Both the position numbers and the translations under genes were made by a program. This document shows, piece after piece, positions 40,183 through 48,939 of a stretch of 64,000 nucleotides of DNA. This DNA is from Pseudomonas chlororaphis (GTDB lineage Bacteria > Pseudomonadota > Gammaproteobacteria > Pseudomonadales > Pseudomonadaceae): assembly GCF_003731765.1 (NCBI RefSeq), contig NZ_MOAL01000003.1, positions 124,001 to 188,000 of the forward strand, given 5' to 3'. The notes below the pieces were generated by a model, which saw only the letters and a list, made by a program, of their open reading frames with translations, ran no database searches and was not told where the DNA came from. Each line of letters begins with the position of its first letter. The first letter of the stretch is position 1.

Positions 40183-40979
40183 TATTGAGTGACGTCAGCG
40201 GCGAAGTATTTTTCCGAAAGCTTCTTCAAGGTGCCGTCAGCGCGCAGTTCGTCGATGGCCTTGTTCACCGCAGCCAGCAGTTCCGGCTCGCCTTTGCGCA
40301 GGGCTATACCGGCTTCCTGGCGGGAGAACGGTTCGCCGGAAACCACCAGGGTGTCCTTGGTTTTCTTGATCAGTTCCAGGGCCGCCAGACGGTCCACCAG
40401 AATCGCCTCGATACGGCCGACGCGCAGGTCCTGGTACTTGGTCGGATCATCGTCGTAGGTCTTGATCACCGCTGTTGGCACGTTCTCTTTGAGCCATTGT
40501 TCGTAGTTGGTGCCCAGGCCGACACCGACCTTGTGGCCACCCAGGTCGGCCGCGGTCTTGAACTTGCCTTCGTCCTTTTTCTGGGTCAGGGCCTGGATGC
40601 CGGAAACGGTGTAAGGCGTGGAGAAGTCGTACTTCTTCTTGCGCTCTTCAGAGATGGTCACCTGGTTGACGACGGCGTCCAGACGCTTGGATTCGAGGGC
40701 TGCGAGAATGCCGTCCCATTTGGTCGGCTGCAGTTTGACCTTGACCCCGAGCTTCTGCGCCAGGGCTTCGGAGAACTCCACTTCGAAGCCGGCCAGCTTG
40801 CCGTTTTCATCGACATAGCTGAAGGGCGGGTAGGTGCCTTCCAGGCCGATGTTGATCACGCCGGCTGTTTTGATTTTTTGCAGCTGCTCACCGGCAACCG
40901 CCTGCCCCAGCATCCCGGCACCCAGTGCCAATCCCAGTGTGCCGATAAGCAGATTGCGACGTAGAACGGAAAAATTCAT
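40182..40979 (-). CDS. tcyJ: Cystine-binding periplasmic protein TcyJ (FliY)
   Basis: 265 residues. Signal peptide ends AVA-G (about 29). The binding domain has GVINIGLEGTYPPFSYVDENGKLAGFEVEFSEALAQKLG, ALESKRLDAVVNQVTISEERKKKYDFSTPYT and GLGTNYEQWLKENVP, the usual cystine-binding set. The ATG at 40979 starts the signal peptide; upstream in-frame codons to 41093 are not needed. It leads the tcyJLN operon and probably its promoter lies in the AT-rich region 41100-41190. Confidence 0.92.
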   Translation of the reverse strand: MNFSVLRRNLLIGTLGLALGAGMLGQAVAGEQLQKIKTAGVINIGLEGTYPPFSYVDENGKLAGFEVEFSEALAQKLGVKVKLQPTKWDGILAALESKRLDAVVNQVTISEERKKKYDFSTPYTVSGIQALTQKKDEGKFKTAADLGGHKVGVGLGTNYEQWLKENVPTAVIKTYDDDPTKYQDLRVGRIEAILVDRLAALELIKKTKDTLVVSGEPFSRQEAGIALRKGEPELLAAVNKAIDELRADGTLKKLSEKYFAADVTQ

Positions 40980-41156
40980 GACAAGCCCCTGTGGGTTTTT
41001 TATGGGAGTTGCGGGTGGGAGATGCAGGTCAATCGGTGAGCGGGAGCGAACGCAATATCCTGCCCTAAATCGGCGCTGTGCGTCTCGCGACAAATGAGCC
41101 TGCGGCGCGACTATAAAGCGCCACGCATAGGTTTAAAAATAATATAAATTCACGTT

Positions 41157-41170
41157 GTTATTCCTTTTTT
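41157..41170 (-). promoter_or_regulatory. Putative sulfur-regulon site before tcyJ
   Basis: GTTATTCCTTTTTT; on the coding strand of tcyJ it reads AAAAAAGGAATAAC, matching the recurring motif core. It lies about 180 bases before the tcyJ start. Confidence 0.4.
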
Positions 41171-41199
41171 ATCAATTATTCCCCTGCAATGGCACCTTC

Positions 41200-41225
41200 T
41201 GTAGGGGCTGACTCGCCAGCGATAA
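41200..41225. repeat. Half REP remnant
   Basis: TGTAGGGGCTGACTCGCCAG, a degenerate REP arm downstream of dcyD. Confidence 0.5.
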
Positions 41226-41264
41226 CGCCCTAAGCCCCCCTACAAGATCCAGGCTCCCCACCGC

Positions 41265-42260
41265 TTAGGCAAAAGCCCCCGGATAAGCAAACAGCGCCGG
41301 TGCGCCACCGGTGTGCAGGAAGATGATCGGGCCGTCGTCGAAACGCTGGCGGCCGATGCCGTCGAGCAAGCCGGCCATGGCTTTGCCAGTGTAGACCGGG
41401 TCCAGTAGCAGCCCTTCCTGGCTGGCCACCAGCTTGATCGCTGCGAGGGTGCCGGCATTCGGCTCGCCGTAGCGCGGGGCGAAGTATTCGTCCCACAGTT
41501 CGATCTTGAAATGCTCCGGCAACCGCATGCCCAGCAGCTCGGCGGTGCGCTCGGCCAAGCCTTCGACCTTGGGCCGCTGGGCTTCGTCGCTGCGTGACAC
41601 GGTGACGCCGATCACTGGCAGCTCGGGCAGGGCTTCACTCAGGGCCAGGGCCAGGCCGCTGTGGGTGCCGGCGCTGCCTGACGCCAGGACCACGGCGGCG
41701 AAGGTCAGGCCGCTGTCTTCGATTTGCTGGGCCAGCTCCAGGCCGGCGCGTACATAACCCAGGGCGCCGAGGGCGTTGGAGCCGCCAATGGGCACCAGGT
41801 AGGGCTTTTTGCCGTTGCTGCGCAGGCGCGCGGCGAGGGCCTGCAATTGCTCATCGGCGTTGTCCAGGTTGTCCACCAGCTCGACCTTGGCGTCGAACAG
41901 GTCGAGCAACAGGCGGTTGCCGTTGCCCAGGTAATTGGCGTCGTCGGTGCCGATGGGGTTTTCCAGCAGGGCCACGCAACCCAAGCCGAGCTTGGCGGCC
42001 AGGGCGGCCGTCTGGCGCACGTGGTTGGACTGGAGGGCACCGGCGGTGATCAAGGTGTCGGCGCCCTGGGCCAGGGCATCGGCGGCCAGGTATTCGAGTT
42101 TGCGCAGCTTGTTGCCGCCCATGGCCAGTGGGGTGGTGTCGTCGCGCTTGACGTAGACATCGCGGCCCAGCCAGGCCGACAGGCGTTCGAGTTTTTCCAG
42201 GGCGGTGGCGTGACCGAGAAGGTCCAGGCGATTAAAACGGTCGAGCTGTTGTTTGATCAT
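41265..42260 (-). CDS. dcyD: D-cysteine desulfhydrase
   Basis: 331 residues, PLP fold type II, ACC-deaminase family. It breaks D-cysteine to pyruvate, ammonia and sulfide. The PLP lysine is in [14 protein letters not shown] (near 50); [20 protein letters not shown] near 73 and [18 protein letters not shown] near 194 bind the cofactor phosphate and substrate. The end [18 protein letters not shown] is characteristic. It lies upstream of tcyJ in the same direction (285 bases apart) and divergent from epsC. Import of cystine, cleavage of the D-isomer and re-capture of sulfide by O-acetylserine would fit together. Confidence 0.9.
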   Translation of the reverse strand: MIKQQLDRFNRLDLLGHATALEKLERLSAWLGRDVYVKRDDTTPLAMGGNKLRKLEYLAADALAQGADTLITAGALQSNHVRQTAALAAKLGLGCVALLENPIGTDDANYLGNGNRLLLDLFDAKVELVDNLDNADEQLQALAARLRSNGKKPYLVPIGGSNALGALGYVRAGLELAQQIEDSGLTFAAVVLASGSAGTHSGLALALSEALPELPVIGVTVSRSDEAQRPKVEGLAERTAELLGMRLPEHFKIELWDEYFAPRYGEPNAGTLAAIKLVASQEGLLLDPVYTGKAMAGLLDGIGRQRFDDGPIIFLHTGGAPALFAYPGAFA

Positions 42261-42451
42261 GGGGCCGCACGGGTCAGTAGAAGTGGATGGACTATAGGGA
42301 GCGATATTTGCCCGGGCAACCGTTGTTGCCTTATGCCGAAAAGTGCTTAAGCCAGCACAATTAGTTCTTAATTCGGCCTCCGGCGCATACCGTAAAGTGA
42401 GGGCCGTTTCCGCGGCCCGATCGTCCGGCCGCTTGAGTAAGGAGTCTTATC

Positions 42452-43378
42452 GTGAGCGAGCGTTCCAGCCATTGGCAATTGCAGACCATCGTTGGCCAAC
42501 TGCGTGATGCCCGTGACCAGTGGCGTACCCGCAACGGCCGGGTCAGCGGTGAGCAGGGCGGCCGGGAGTTGCCGTCGCGGGCGGCGATGGCGGAGATCCT
42601 CGAAGCCCTGTGCGGGGCGCTGTTTCCCATGCGCCTGGGGCCGGTGGATTTGCGTGAGGAAAGCGAAGACTTCTATGTCGGCCATACCCTGGATGTGGCC
42701 CTCAACGCCTTGCTTGCCCAGACCCGCCTGGAGTTGCGCTACGCGGCCCGGCAGAGTGGCCAGTCCGATGCCGAGGTGGATGCCACGGCCATTCGCCTGA
42801 TCCAGGATTTCGCCCTGGCCCTGCCTGGTTTACGGGTGCTGTTGGACACCGACGTGCTGGCGGCCTACCACGGCGACCCGGCGGCGCGCAGCGTGGATGA
42901 GGTGCTGCTCTGCTACCCGGGGATCCTTGCGGTGATTCACCACCGCCTGGCCCACCACCTGTATCGCGCCGGCCTGCCGTTGCTGGCACGGATCAGTTCG
43001 GAAATCGCTCACTCGGCCACGGGCATCGACATTCACCCGGGCGCGCAGATCGGCCGCAGCTTCTTTATCGATCACGGCACGGGCGTGGTCATTGGCGAGA
43101 CCGCGATCATCGGTGAGCGCGTGCGCATCTACCAGGCCGTGACCTTGGGCGCCAAGCGCTTCCCGGCGGATGAGGACGGGCAATTGCAGAAGGGCCACCC
43201 TCGGCATCCGATCGTCGAGGACGACGTGGTGATCTACGCCGGCGCGACCATTCTCGGGCGCATCACCATCGGCCAGGGCTCGACCATTGGCGGCAACGTC
43301 TGGCTGACCCGCAGCGTACCGGCCGGCTGCAACCTGACCCAGGCCAACTTGCAGCACGACGACGGCACACAAAAATAA
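42452..43378 (+). CDS. epsC: Serine O-acetyltransferase EpsC
   Basis: 308 residues. An alpha-helical N-domain (about 1-190) is followed by left-handed beta-helix hexapeptide repeats: HSATGIDIHPGAQIGRSFFIDHGTGVVIGETAIIGERVRIYQAVTLGAKRF ... GATILGRITIGQGSTIGG. The His and Asp catalytic residues (IHPG and FFIDHGTG) are present. It acetylates serine to O-acetylserine, the acceptor for sulfide in cysteine synthesis. GTG start at 42452 with AAGGAG at 42439-42444. It is longer than CysE and fits the EpsC/CysE2 type. Divergent from dcyD, which yields sulfide. Confidence 0.9.
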   Translation: MSERSSHWQLQTIVGQLRDARDQWRTRNGRVSGEQGGRELPSRAAMAEILEALCGALFPMRLGPVDLREESEDFYVGHTLDVALNALLAQTRLELRYAARQSGQSDAEVDATAIRLIQDFALALPGLRVLLDTDVLAAYHGDPAARSVDEVLLCYPGILAVIHHRLAHHLYRAGLPLLARISSEIAHSATGIDIHPGAQIGRSFFIDHGTGVVIGETAIIGERVRIYQAVTLGAKRFPADEDGQLQKGHPRHPIVEDDVVIYAGATILGRITIGQGSTIGGNVWLTRSVPAGCNLTQANLQHDDGTQK

Positions 43379-43384
43379 CCGGCC

Positions 43385-43465
43385 TGTAGGCGCTGGCTGG
43401 CCAGCGATGGCGGTCGCAAGGGCTGTGCAAGACTTGAGGCCCAATCGCCGGCAAGCCGGCTCCTA
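43385..43465. repeat. Single REP doublet after epsC
   Basis: TGTAGGCGCTGGCTGGCCAG ... TCGCCGGCAAGCCGGCTCC with inner sequence GCGGTCGCAAGGGCTGTGCA; lies seven bases after the epsC stop. Confidence 0.85.
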
Positions 43466-43609
43466 TGGGGGGTGGTGTTTGTGGGGCGCGCAGGGGCGTT
43501 TTTTGGCTGAACGATTTTCGCAGGGCTACGTCATACCCTTCCTTGAGCTAGCGTACGCACAGTACCGCTGAGCCCTGCGATTAGTCCTGAACCCCCATCC
43601 ATGTTTAAA

Positions 43610-43625
43610 TTGAACGCTTGTTCAA
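43610..43625. promoter_or_regulatory. Perfect palindrome before the BCCT transporter, TetR/BetI-like operator
   Basis: TTGAAC-GCTT-GTTCAA. Short palindromes with TTGAAC arms are what I would expect for TetR-family BetI; a choline-responsive repressor site is the inference. It lies 99 bases before the start of the transporter gene. Confidence 0.4.
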
Positions 43626-43723
43626 GTTAAACCGGTGGTTCGCCGCCCGCTCACAACAGGAGGCTTGCCTTTGCTGAGTCCGTGTCTTTCAGCCATGTTT
43701 TACCCCCTCGAGGTGCACCGTTC

Positions 43724-45727
43724 ATGAGTGCATCGTCTACCCCCGCTAGCGGTCTGGTCCGCATGAACCCTCCGGTGTTCTACTTCGCCGCGAGCTTTAT
43801 CCTGATCTTCGGCCTGGTGGTTATTTCCATGCCGGAACAAGCCGGTGCCTGGTTGCTGGCAGCGCAAAACTGGGCGGCCAACACGGTCGGCTGGTACTAC
43901 ATGTTGGCGATGACCCTGTACCTGGTCTTCGTGGTGGTCACCGCCTTGTCCGGCTACGGCAAGATCAAGCTCGGTGCCGACCACGACGAACCCGAGTTCA
44001 GCTACCTGTCCTGGGCCGGCATGCTGTTCGCCGCCGGGATCAGCATCACCCTGTTCTTCTTCTGTGTCTCCGAACCCCTGACCCACATGTTGCAGCCGCC
44101 ACAAGGCGAGGCGGGCACGGCGGAGTCGGCGCGCCAGGCGATGCAGCTGCTGTTCCTGCACTGGGGTCTGCACGGTTGGGGCGTATTCGCCTTCGTCGGC
44201 ATGGCCCTGGCCTATTTCGCCTACCGGCATAACCTGCCCCTGGCCCTGCGCTCGGCGCTCTACCCGCTGATCGGCAAGCGCATCAACGGCCCCATCGGCT
44301 ATGCGGTGGACGGCTTCGGCATCATCGCCACGGTGTTCGGCCTGGGCGCCGACATGGGCTTTGGCGTGCTGCACTTGAACTCCGGGCTGGACTACCTGTT
44401 CGGCATCGCCCACACCCAGTGGATTCAGGTGGGCCTGATCACCTTGATGATGGGCGCGGCGATCCTGGTGGCGGTGTCCGGGGTCGACAAGGGCGTACGG
44501 GTGATGTCCGACATCAACATGCTGCTGGCAGTGGCGCTGCTGCTGTTCGTGTTGTTCGCCGGGCCCACCCAGCACCTGCTCAACACCCTGATCCAGAACC
44601 TTGGGGACTACCTGGGGGCGCTGCCGGTGAAGAGTTTCGACGTCTACGCCTATGACAAACCCAGTGACTGGCTGGGCGGCTGGACGGTGTTCTATTGGGC
44701 CTGGTGGATCGCGTGGTCGCCCTTTGTCGGGCTGTTTATCGCGCGTATTTCCCGTGGCCGGACCATCCGTGAGTTCGTCTTCGGCGTGCTGCTGATTCCC
44801 CTGGGTTTCACCTTGGCCTGGATGTCGATTTTCGGTAACAGCGCCATCGACCAGGTGCTCAACCACGGCATGAGCGCGCTGGGCATGAGCGCCCTCAACG
44901 ACCCCTCGATGACCCTGTACCTGCTGCTGGAAACCTACCCGTGGGGCAAGACGGTGATCGCGGTCACGGTGTTCATCAGCTTTGTGTTCTTCGTCACCTC
45001 GGCGGATTCCGGCACCGTGGTGCTTTCGACCCTGTCGGCCCGTGGCGGCAATGCCGATGAAGATGGGCCGAAATGGCTGCGGGTGTTCTGGGGCGCGATG
45101 ACTGCGCTGGTCACCAGTGCCTTGCTGTTTGCTGGCAGCATCGACTCGCTGAAGTCCGCGGTGGTGCTGACCTCGCTGCCGTTCTCGATGATCTTGCTGC
45201 TGATGATGTGGGGGCTGCACAAGGCCTTCTACCTGGAATCGCAGAAGCGCATTGCCCAGCTGCATTCCCTGGCGCCAGTGTCGGCGTCGTCACGGCGAGG
45301 CAAGGGCGGCTGGCGTCAGCGCTTGAGCCAGGCGGTGCATTTCCCGTCCCGGGATGAGGTGTATCGCTTCCTCGACCAGACGGTGCGCCCGGCCATTGAG
45401 GAAGTGACGGCGGTGTTCGTCGAGAAGGGCTTGAACGTGGTCACTCAGCCGGACCCGGCCAACGACAACGTCAGCCTGGAGATCGGCCACGGTGACCAGC
45501 ATCCGTTCATCTACCAGGTGCAGATGCGCGGCTACTTCACCCCGTCCTTCGCCCGTGGCGGCATGGGCCCGAAAGAGCTGCGCAACCGCCGCTATTACCG
45601 GGCCGAGGTGCACCTGGCCGAGGGCAGTCAGGATTACGACCTGATGGGCTACACCAAGGAGCAGATCATCAACGACATCCTCGACCAGTACGAACGCCAT
45701 ATGCAGTTTTTGCATCTGGTGCGTTAA
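43724..45727 (+). CDS. BCCT-family choline/betaine transporter (BetT-like)
   Basis: 667 residues. Twelve membrane helices; the glycine-rich GLGADMGFGVLHLNSGLDYL segment and the WWIAWSPFVGLFIARISRGRTIREF segment define BCCT carriers, which bring in quaternary ammonium compounds with proton or sodium. A cytoplasmic C-terminal extension of about 130 residues (from LHSLAPVSASSRRG) is typical for BetT and may sense osmolarity. ATG at 43724 follows GAGGTG; a GTG at 43682 is in frame but lacks a ribosome-binding site. Choline-O-sulfate or sulfur-linked osmolytes would connect it to the sulfur theme but this is not shown. Confidence 0.9.
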   Translation: MSASSTPASGLVRMNPPVFYFAASFILIFGLVVISMPEQAGAWLLAAQNWAANTVGWYYMLAMTLYLVFVVVTALSGYGKIKLGADHDEPEFSYLSWAGMLFAAGISITLFFFCVSEPLTHMLQPPQGEAGTAESARQAMQLLFLHWGLHGWGVFAFVGMALAYFAYRHNLPLALRSALYPLIGKRINGPIGYAVDGFGIIATVFGLGADMGFGVLHLNSGLDYLFGIAHTQWIQVGLITLMMGAAILVAVSGVDKGVRVMSDINMLLAVALLLFVLFAGPTQHLLNTLIQNLGDYLGALPVKSFDVYAYDKPSDWLGGWTVFYWAWWIAWSPFVGLFIARISRGRTIREFVFGVLLIPLGFTLAWMSIFGNSAIDQVLNHGMSALGMSALNDPSMTLYLLLETYPWGKTVIAVTVFISFVFFVTSADSGTVVLSTLSARGGNADEDGPKWLRVFWGAMTALVTSALLFAGSIDSLKSAVVLTSLPFSMILLLMMWGLHKAFYLESQKRIAQLHSLAPVSASSRRGKGGWRQRLSQAVHFPSRDEVYRFLDQTVRPAIEEVTAVFVEKGLNVVTQPDPANDNVSLEIGHGDQHPFIYQVQMRGYFTPSFARGGMGPKELRNRRYYRAEVHLAEGSQDYDLMGYTKEQIINDILDQYERHMQFLHLVR

Positions 45728-45765
45728 GGCTCGAACAAGGACCTGCCCCACAAAACGATGTTCGC

Positions 45766-45837
45766 TGCAGGCGCTGGCTGCCAGCGATGGCGGCCGCCAG
45801 GTTGGGTGGCCTGATCGCCGGCAAGCCGGCTCCTGCA
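45766..45837. repeat. Single REP doublet after the BCCT gene
   Basis: TGCAGGCGCTGGCTGCCAGC ... TCGCCGGCAAGCCGGCTCC; the left arm has lost a base. It lies between convergent genes. Confidence 0.8.
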
Positions 45838-45863
45838 AGGGTGATTTTTATCGTGTGCGGGCG

Positions 45864-46604
45864 TTACACCAGCCCGCCATTGGCCCGCAGGATTTGCCCG
45901 TTGACCCAGCCTGCAGCCGGGCTCACCAGAAAGCCGATGATCTGCGCGATGTCTTCCGGCTGCCCCAGGCGTTCCAGGGGCGGCATCTTGGCAAAGCCCT
46001 GGACCTGCTCCTCACTTTTCCCCTGCATAAACAACTCGGTTGCCACCGGTCCCGGCGCCACGGCGTTGACCGTGATCTGGCGCCCGCGCAATTCCTTGGC
46101 GAACACCTGGGTCAAGGATTCCACCGCGGCCTTGCTGGCGATGTACACCGCATAACCCGGCAGGTTGAGGCCGACGGTGCTGCTGGAAAAATTGACGATG
46201 CGCCCGCCATCATTCAGGCGGGTGGCGGCTTCGCGCAGGGTGTTGAAAGTACCGCGGGTGTTGATGGCGAAGGTCTGCTCGAACAGCTCGTCACTGTGTT
46301 GGGCCAGGGGCAGGACCTTGAGGATGCCGGCGTTGTTGATCAGCACATCGACCTTGCCCAGTTGAGCCTCGGTTTCATCGAATAGCCGGCGTACGTCGGC
46401 GGCGTTGGCCACGTCGGCCTTGATCGCTATGGCTTGGTGCCCTGCCTGGCGCAGTTCCACCACCAGCCTGGAGGCTTCGGTGGCGCTGCTGGCGTAGTTG
46501 ATGACCACGGCGAAACCGTCGCTGACCAGTTGCTTGGCAATCACTGCGCCGATGCCGCGGGACGCGCCGGTGACGATGGCGACTTTGCAGGTCTGTTGGG
46601 TCAT
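45864..46604 (-). CDS. Short-chain dehydrogenase/reductase (SDR)
   Basis: 246 residues. NAD(P) motif VTGASRGIGAVIAKQL (12-27), NNAG near 92, catalytic Ser in VNFSSSTVGL and YIASK (Tyr/Lys). It resembles 3-oxoacyl reductase-type enzymes that often act on other ketones or aldehydes. GGAAACCCTCC precedes the ATG at 46604. It is divergent from the LysR gene at 46739 with 134 bases between, the typical regulator/target pair. Substrate unknown; I see no obvious sulfur link. Confidence 0.87.
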   Translation of the reverse strand: MTQQTCKVAIVTGASRGIGAVIAKQLVSDGFAVVINYASSATEASRLVVELRQAGHQAIAIKADVANAADVRRLFDETEAQLGKVDVLINNAGILKVLPLAQHSDELFEQTFAINTRGTFNTLREAATRLNDGGRIVNFSSSTVGLNLPGYAVYIASKAAVESLTQVFAKELRGRQITVNAVAPGPVATELFMQGKSEEQVQGFAKMPPLERLGQPEDIAQIIGFLVSPAAGWVNGQILRANGGLV

Positions 46605-46738
46605 GGAGGGTTTCCTTTTCGAGGGAGGTGCTGGGCTTAGGGTGGATGCAGATTCACCTGTTTACCCAAATCGATAAATGCCCCAGAGTTGCCCTCACTG
46701 TTCAAAAATCGCCAACAATCCAGCGCCAGGAGCCTTAC

Positions 46739-47629
46739 GTGGATCAAGTCAAAGCGATGAAGATCTTTGTGCGGATCTACGAGCGCAGCAGCTTCACTCA
46801 GGCCGCCGATGACCTGAACCTGCCCCGGGCCACCCTGACCCACAGCCTCAATCAGTTTGAAGCCTGGCTCGGCACTCGCCTGCTGGAACGCAGTACCCGT
46901 CGGGTGCGGCCCACACTGGATGGCGAGGCCTATTACCTGCGGTGTGTGCAGTTGCTGGCAGAGCTGGAAGAGGCCGAGTTAGCGTTTCGCAGCGTGGCGC
47001 CCAAAGGTCGGCTGCGGGTGGATCTGCACGGCACCCTGGCCAAGTACTTCGTGATCCCCGCCTTGCCGGCGTTCATGGCGCGTTATCCACAGATCGAGTT
47101 GTCCATCAGCGAGGCGGATCGTTTTGTCGACCTGATCGCCGAAGGCGTGGACTGCGTACTGCGGGCCGGGACGCTGGGGGATTCGTCGCTGATCGGGCGT
47201 CGGGTCGCCAACCTGCGCCAAGTCACGTGCGCCAGCCCGGATTACCTGCGGCGCTTTGGTGAACCCAAAAGCCTGGCCGAGCTCAGCGAGCACCGTGCGG
47301 TGAACTACGTTTCGCGGACCACGGCCGCGCTGTTCCCCTTCCAGTTCATGGTCAATGGCGAGTTGCAGGAAGTGCCCATCGACGGCGCGCTGACGGTCTT
47401 CGGCGCGGAGATCTACAAGGCCTCCGCCGTGGCCGGGCTGGGCATTATCCAATGCCCCCACTACGGCGTGGCGCAGCAGATTGCCCAGGGCCAGTTGCAG
47501 GAAATTCTCACCGATACCGCGCCGCCGCCCATGCCTGTCTCAGTGCTTTACCCCCACAACCGACAGATGTCGCCGCGAGTACGGGTGTTTGTCGACTGGC
47601 TGAGTGAAGTCTTCACCGAGGCCCGCTGA
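46739..47629 (+). CDS. LysR-family regulator of the adjacent SDR
   Basis: 296 residues. HTH: MKIFVRIYERSSFTQAADDLNLPRATLTHSLNQFEAWLG; effector domain from LAFRSVAPKGRLRVDLHG. This is the GcvA/CrgA-like branch that often controls an adjacent SDR. The GTG at 46739 (VDQVKAMKIF) has AGGAG six bases before it; the frame is open to 46628 but no better start exists. It is divergent from the SDR gene at 46604. Confidence 0.85.
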   Translation: MDQVKAMKIFVRIYERSSFTQAADDLNLPRATLTHSLNQFEAWLGTRLLERSTRRVRPTLDGEAYYLRCVQLLAELEEAELAFRSVAPKGRLRVDLHGTLAKYFVIPALPAFMARYPQIELSISEADRFVDLIAEGVDCVLRAGTLGDSSLIGRRVANLRQVTCASPDYLRRFGEPKSLAELSEHRAVNYVSRTTAALFPFQFMVNGELQEVPIDGALTVFGAEIYKASAVAGLGIIQCPHYGVAQQIAQGQLQEILTDTAPPPMPVSVLYPHNRQMSPRVRVFVDWLSEVFTEAR

Positions 47630-47684
47630 GGCGTTGCGAGAGCTGTCGGCCTGAAGCCTCCCCCAAGCGCCTGTAAGCCAGCCT

Positions 47685-48731
47685 TCAAGCGCTCTCACGC
47701 TCGATCAGCTGGCACTGCAGCAGGTTCAAGCGCTGCACCTCGTCCTCCACCGGCAGCACCCCGAGGCTCTCCAGTACTCGGGTTGCTGCCAGCACGCCGA
47801 TCTCCAGGGCCGGCGGCTTGATGGTGCTCAGGCTCGGCAACAGCATCTCGGCGAAGGGGTAGTCGCCAAAGCCCAGCACCGCGCAGTCTTCGGGGATGTT
47901 CAGGCCGGCTCTTTGCCCGGCCAGGGAGCCGCCGGCCGCCAGGTTATCGTTGGCGAAGATGATGGCGTCGGGGCGCGGCGTGGCGTTCATCAGGGCCTCC
48001 ATCGCCTGTTTGCCGGCCTCGAACGGCGCCCGATCCGCATCCGGGGCGAATACCCAGGGCTCCAGCCCCAGTTCGCGAGCTGTTGCCGCGTAACCGTCTC
48101 GTCGTTCCAGGGCGCTGAAGTCGCCGGGGGCGCTGTTTTGCACAAAAGCGATGCGCCGATAACCCTTGCCGTGCAGGTAGCGGGCGGCGGTGACGCCCAC
48201 CTCGTAATGGGAAAAACCGATCTGCACGGGCTCCCGGTGGGGTTGGTAATCCCAGGTTTCGATCACCGGGATGTCCGCCTCGGCGATCATCTTTTCCGTC
48301 GCTGGGCTATGGAAATGGCTGGTCAGCACCAGGGCCGCCGGCGACCAGCCGAGGAAGGCACGCACGGCGCTTTCTTCCTGCTGCACATCGAAATAGCTGG
48401 AGGCCAGCAACAGCTGATAGCCGTGGCGACTGAGGGTGTCACTGAAGCCCTGGATGGTGTTGGCGAAGATCGGCCCGGAGATGTTGGGGATCACCATGGC
48501 GACGATTTTGCCCCTGGCTGACGCCAACCCACCGGCCACCAGGTTCGGCACATAACCCAGTTGCGCCACCACCTCGGCGATGCGTTCCCGTCGCTCCGGG
48601 GAGACGCTGTCGGGCTGGTTGAAATAGCGCGACACGGTGATCGCCGAAACACCTGCTTGCTTAGCCACGGTGTTCAGGGTCACGCGTCCGGCGCCGCGGC
48701 GTTTGCGCCCGGGGATTTTTTCAGCAGTCAA
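47685..48731 (-). CDS. LacI-family transcriptional regulator
   Basis: 348 residues. HTH and hinge RVTLNTVAKQAGVSAITVSRYFNQPDSVSPERRERI, then the sugar-binding-like domain (VAMVIPNISGPIFANTIQGF, IIFANDNLAAGGSLAGQRAG). A TTG at 48731 with AAAAGGA eight bases upstream is the best start; a TTG at 48755 is possible. The KIPGRKRRGAGRVTLN N-terminus is like GntR-type LacI regulators of Pseudomonas. It is divergent from the TonB receptor at 48940 and a perfect 14-base palindrome sits between at 48820. LacI proteins usually bind sugars or sugar acids, so the receptor/monooxygenase cassette may take a sugar-like ligand. Confidence 0.85.
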   Translation of the reverse strand: MTAEKIPGRKRRGAGRVTLNTVAKQAGVSAITVSRYFNQPDSVSPERRERIAEVVAQLGYVPNLVAGGLASARGKIVAMVIPNISGPIFANTIQGFSDTLSRHGYQLLLASSYFDVQQEESAVRAFLGWSPAALVLTSHFHSPATEKMIAEADIPVIETWDYQPHREPVQIGFSHYEVGVTAARYLHGKGYRRIAFVQNSAPGDFSALERRDGYAATARELGLEPWVFAPDADRAPFEAGKQAMEALMNATPRPDAIIFANDNLAAGGSLAGQRAGLNIPEDCAVLGFGDYPFAEMLLPSLSTIKPPALEIGVLAATRVLESLGVLPVEDEVQRLNLLQCQLIERESA

Positions 48732-48819
48732 AAGCCTGGTCCTTTTAACGAACAAAAAGGCATATAAAAGTAATTTTTCAGTATTGGACGGTCTATGTAA
48801 GGCTTGTCGATACTGGCGA

Positions 48820-48833
48820 TGTTAGCGCTAACA
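48820..48833. promoter_or_regulatory. Perfect palindromic LacI-type operator
   Basis: TGTTAGCGCTAACA, a 14-base perfect palindrome with the CG centre typical of LacI-family operators, about 89 bases before the LacI start and 107 bases before the receptor. It is the only such site I found in the window. Confidence 0.7.
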
Positions 48834-48939
48834 AAGCGCGATGTCTGCTACTCGCTCGAGCGAATGCCCACGACAGATTTTCAAGGCGCGGCCGGCGTAG
48901 ATCGGCGGCGGTTCAGGGCTTATTTCGAGCAGGTGCAGC

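Larger units (their letters stand above)
43379..43723. other. Intergenic region between epsC and the BCCT transporter
   Basis: 345 bases holding a REP doublet (43385-43465), an inverted repeat CGCAGGGCT ... AGCCCTGCG (43519-43527 with 43571-43579) and a palindrome at 43610. No gene is visible. Confidence 0.6.

Noticed and set aside
43700..45265. 521-residue minus-strand ORF
   Set aside because: Shadow of the BCCT transporter, rich in His and Gln, without known motifs.
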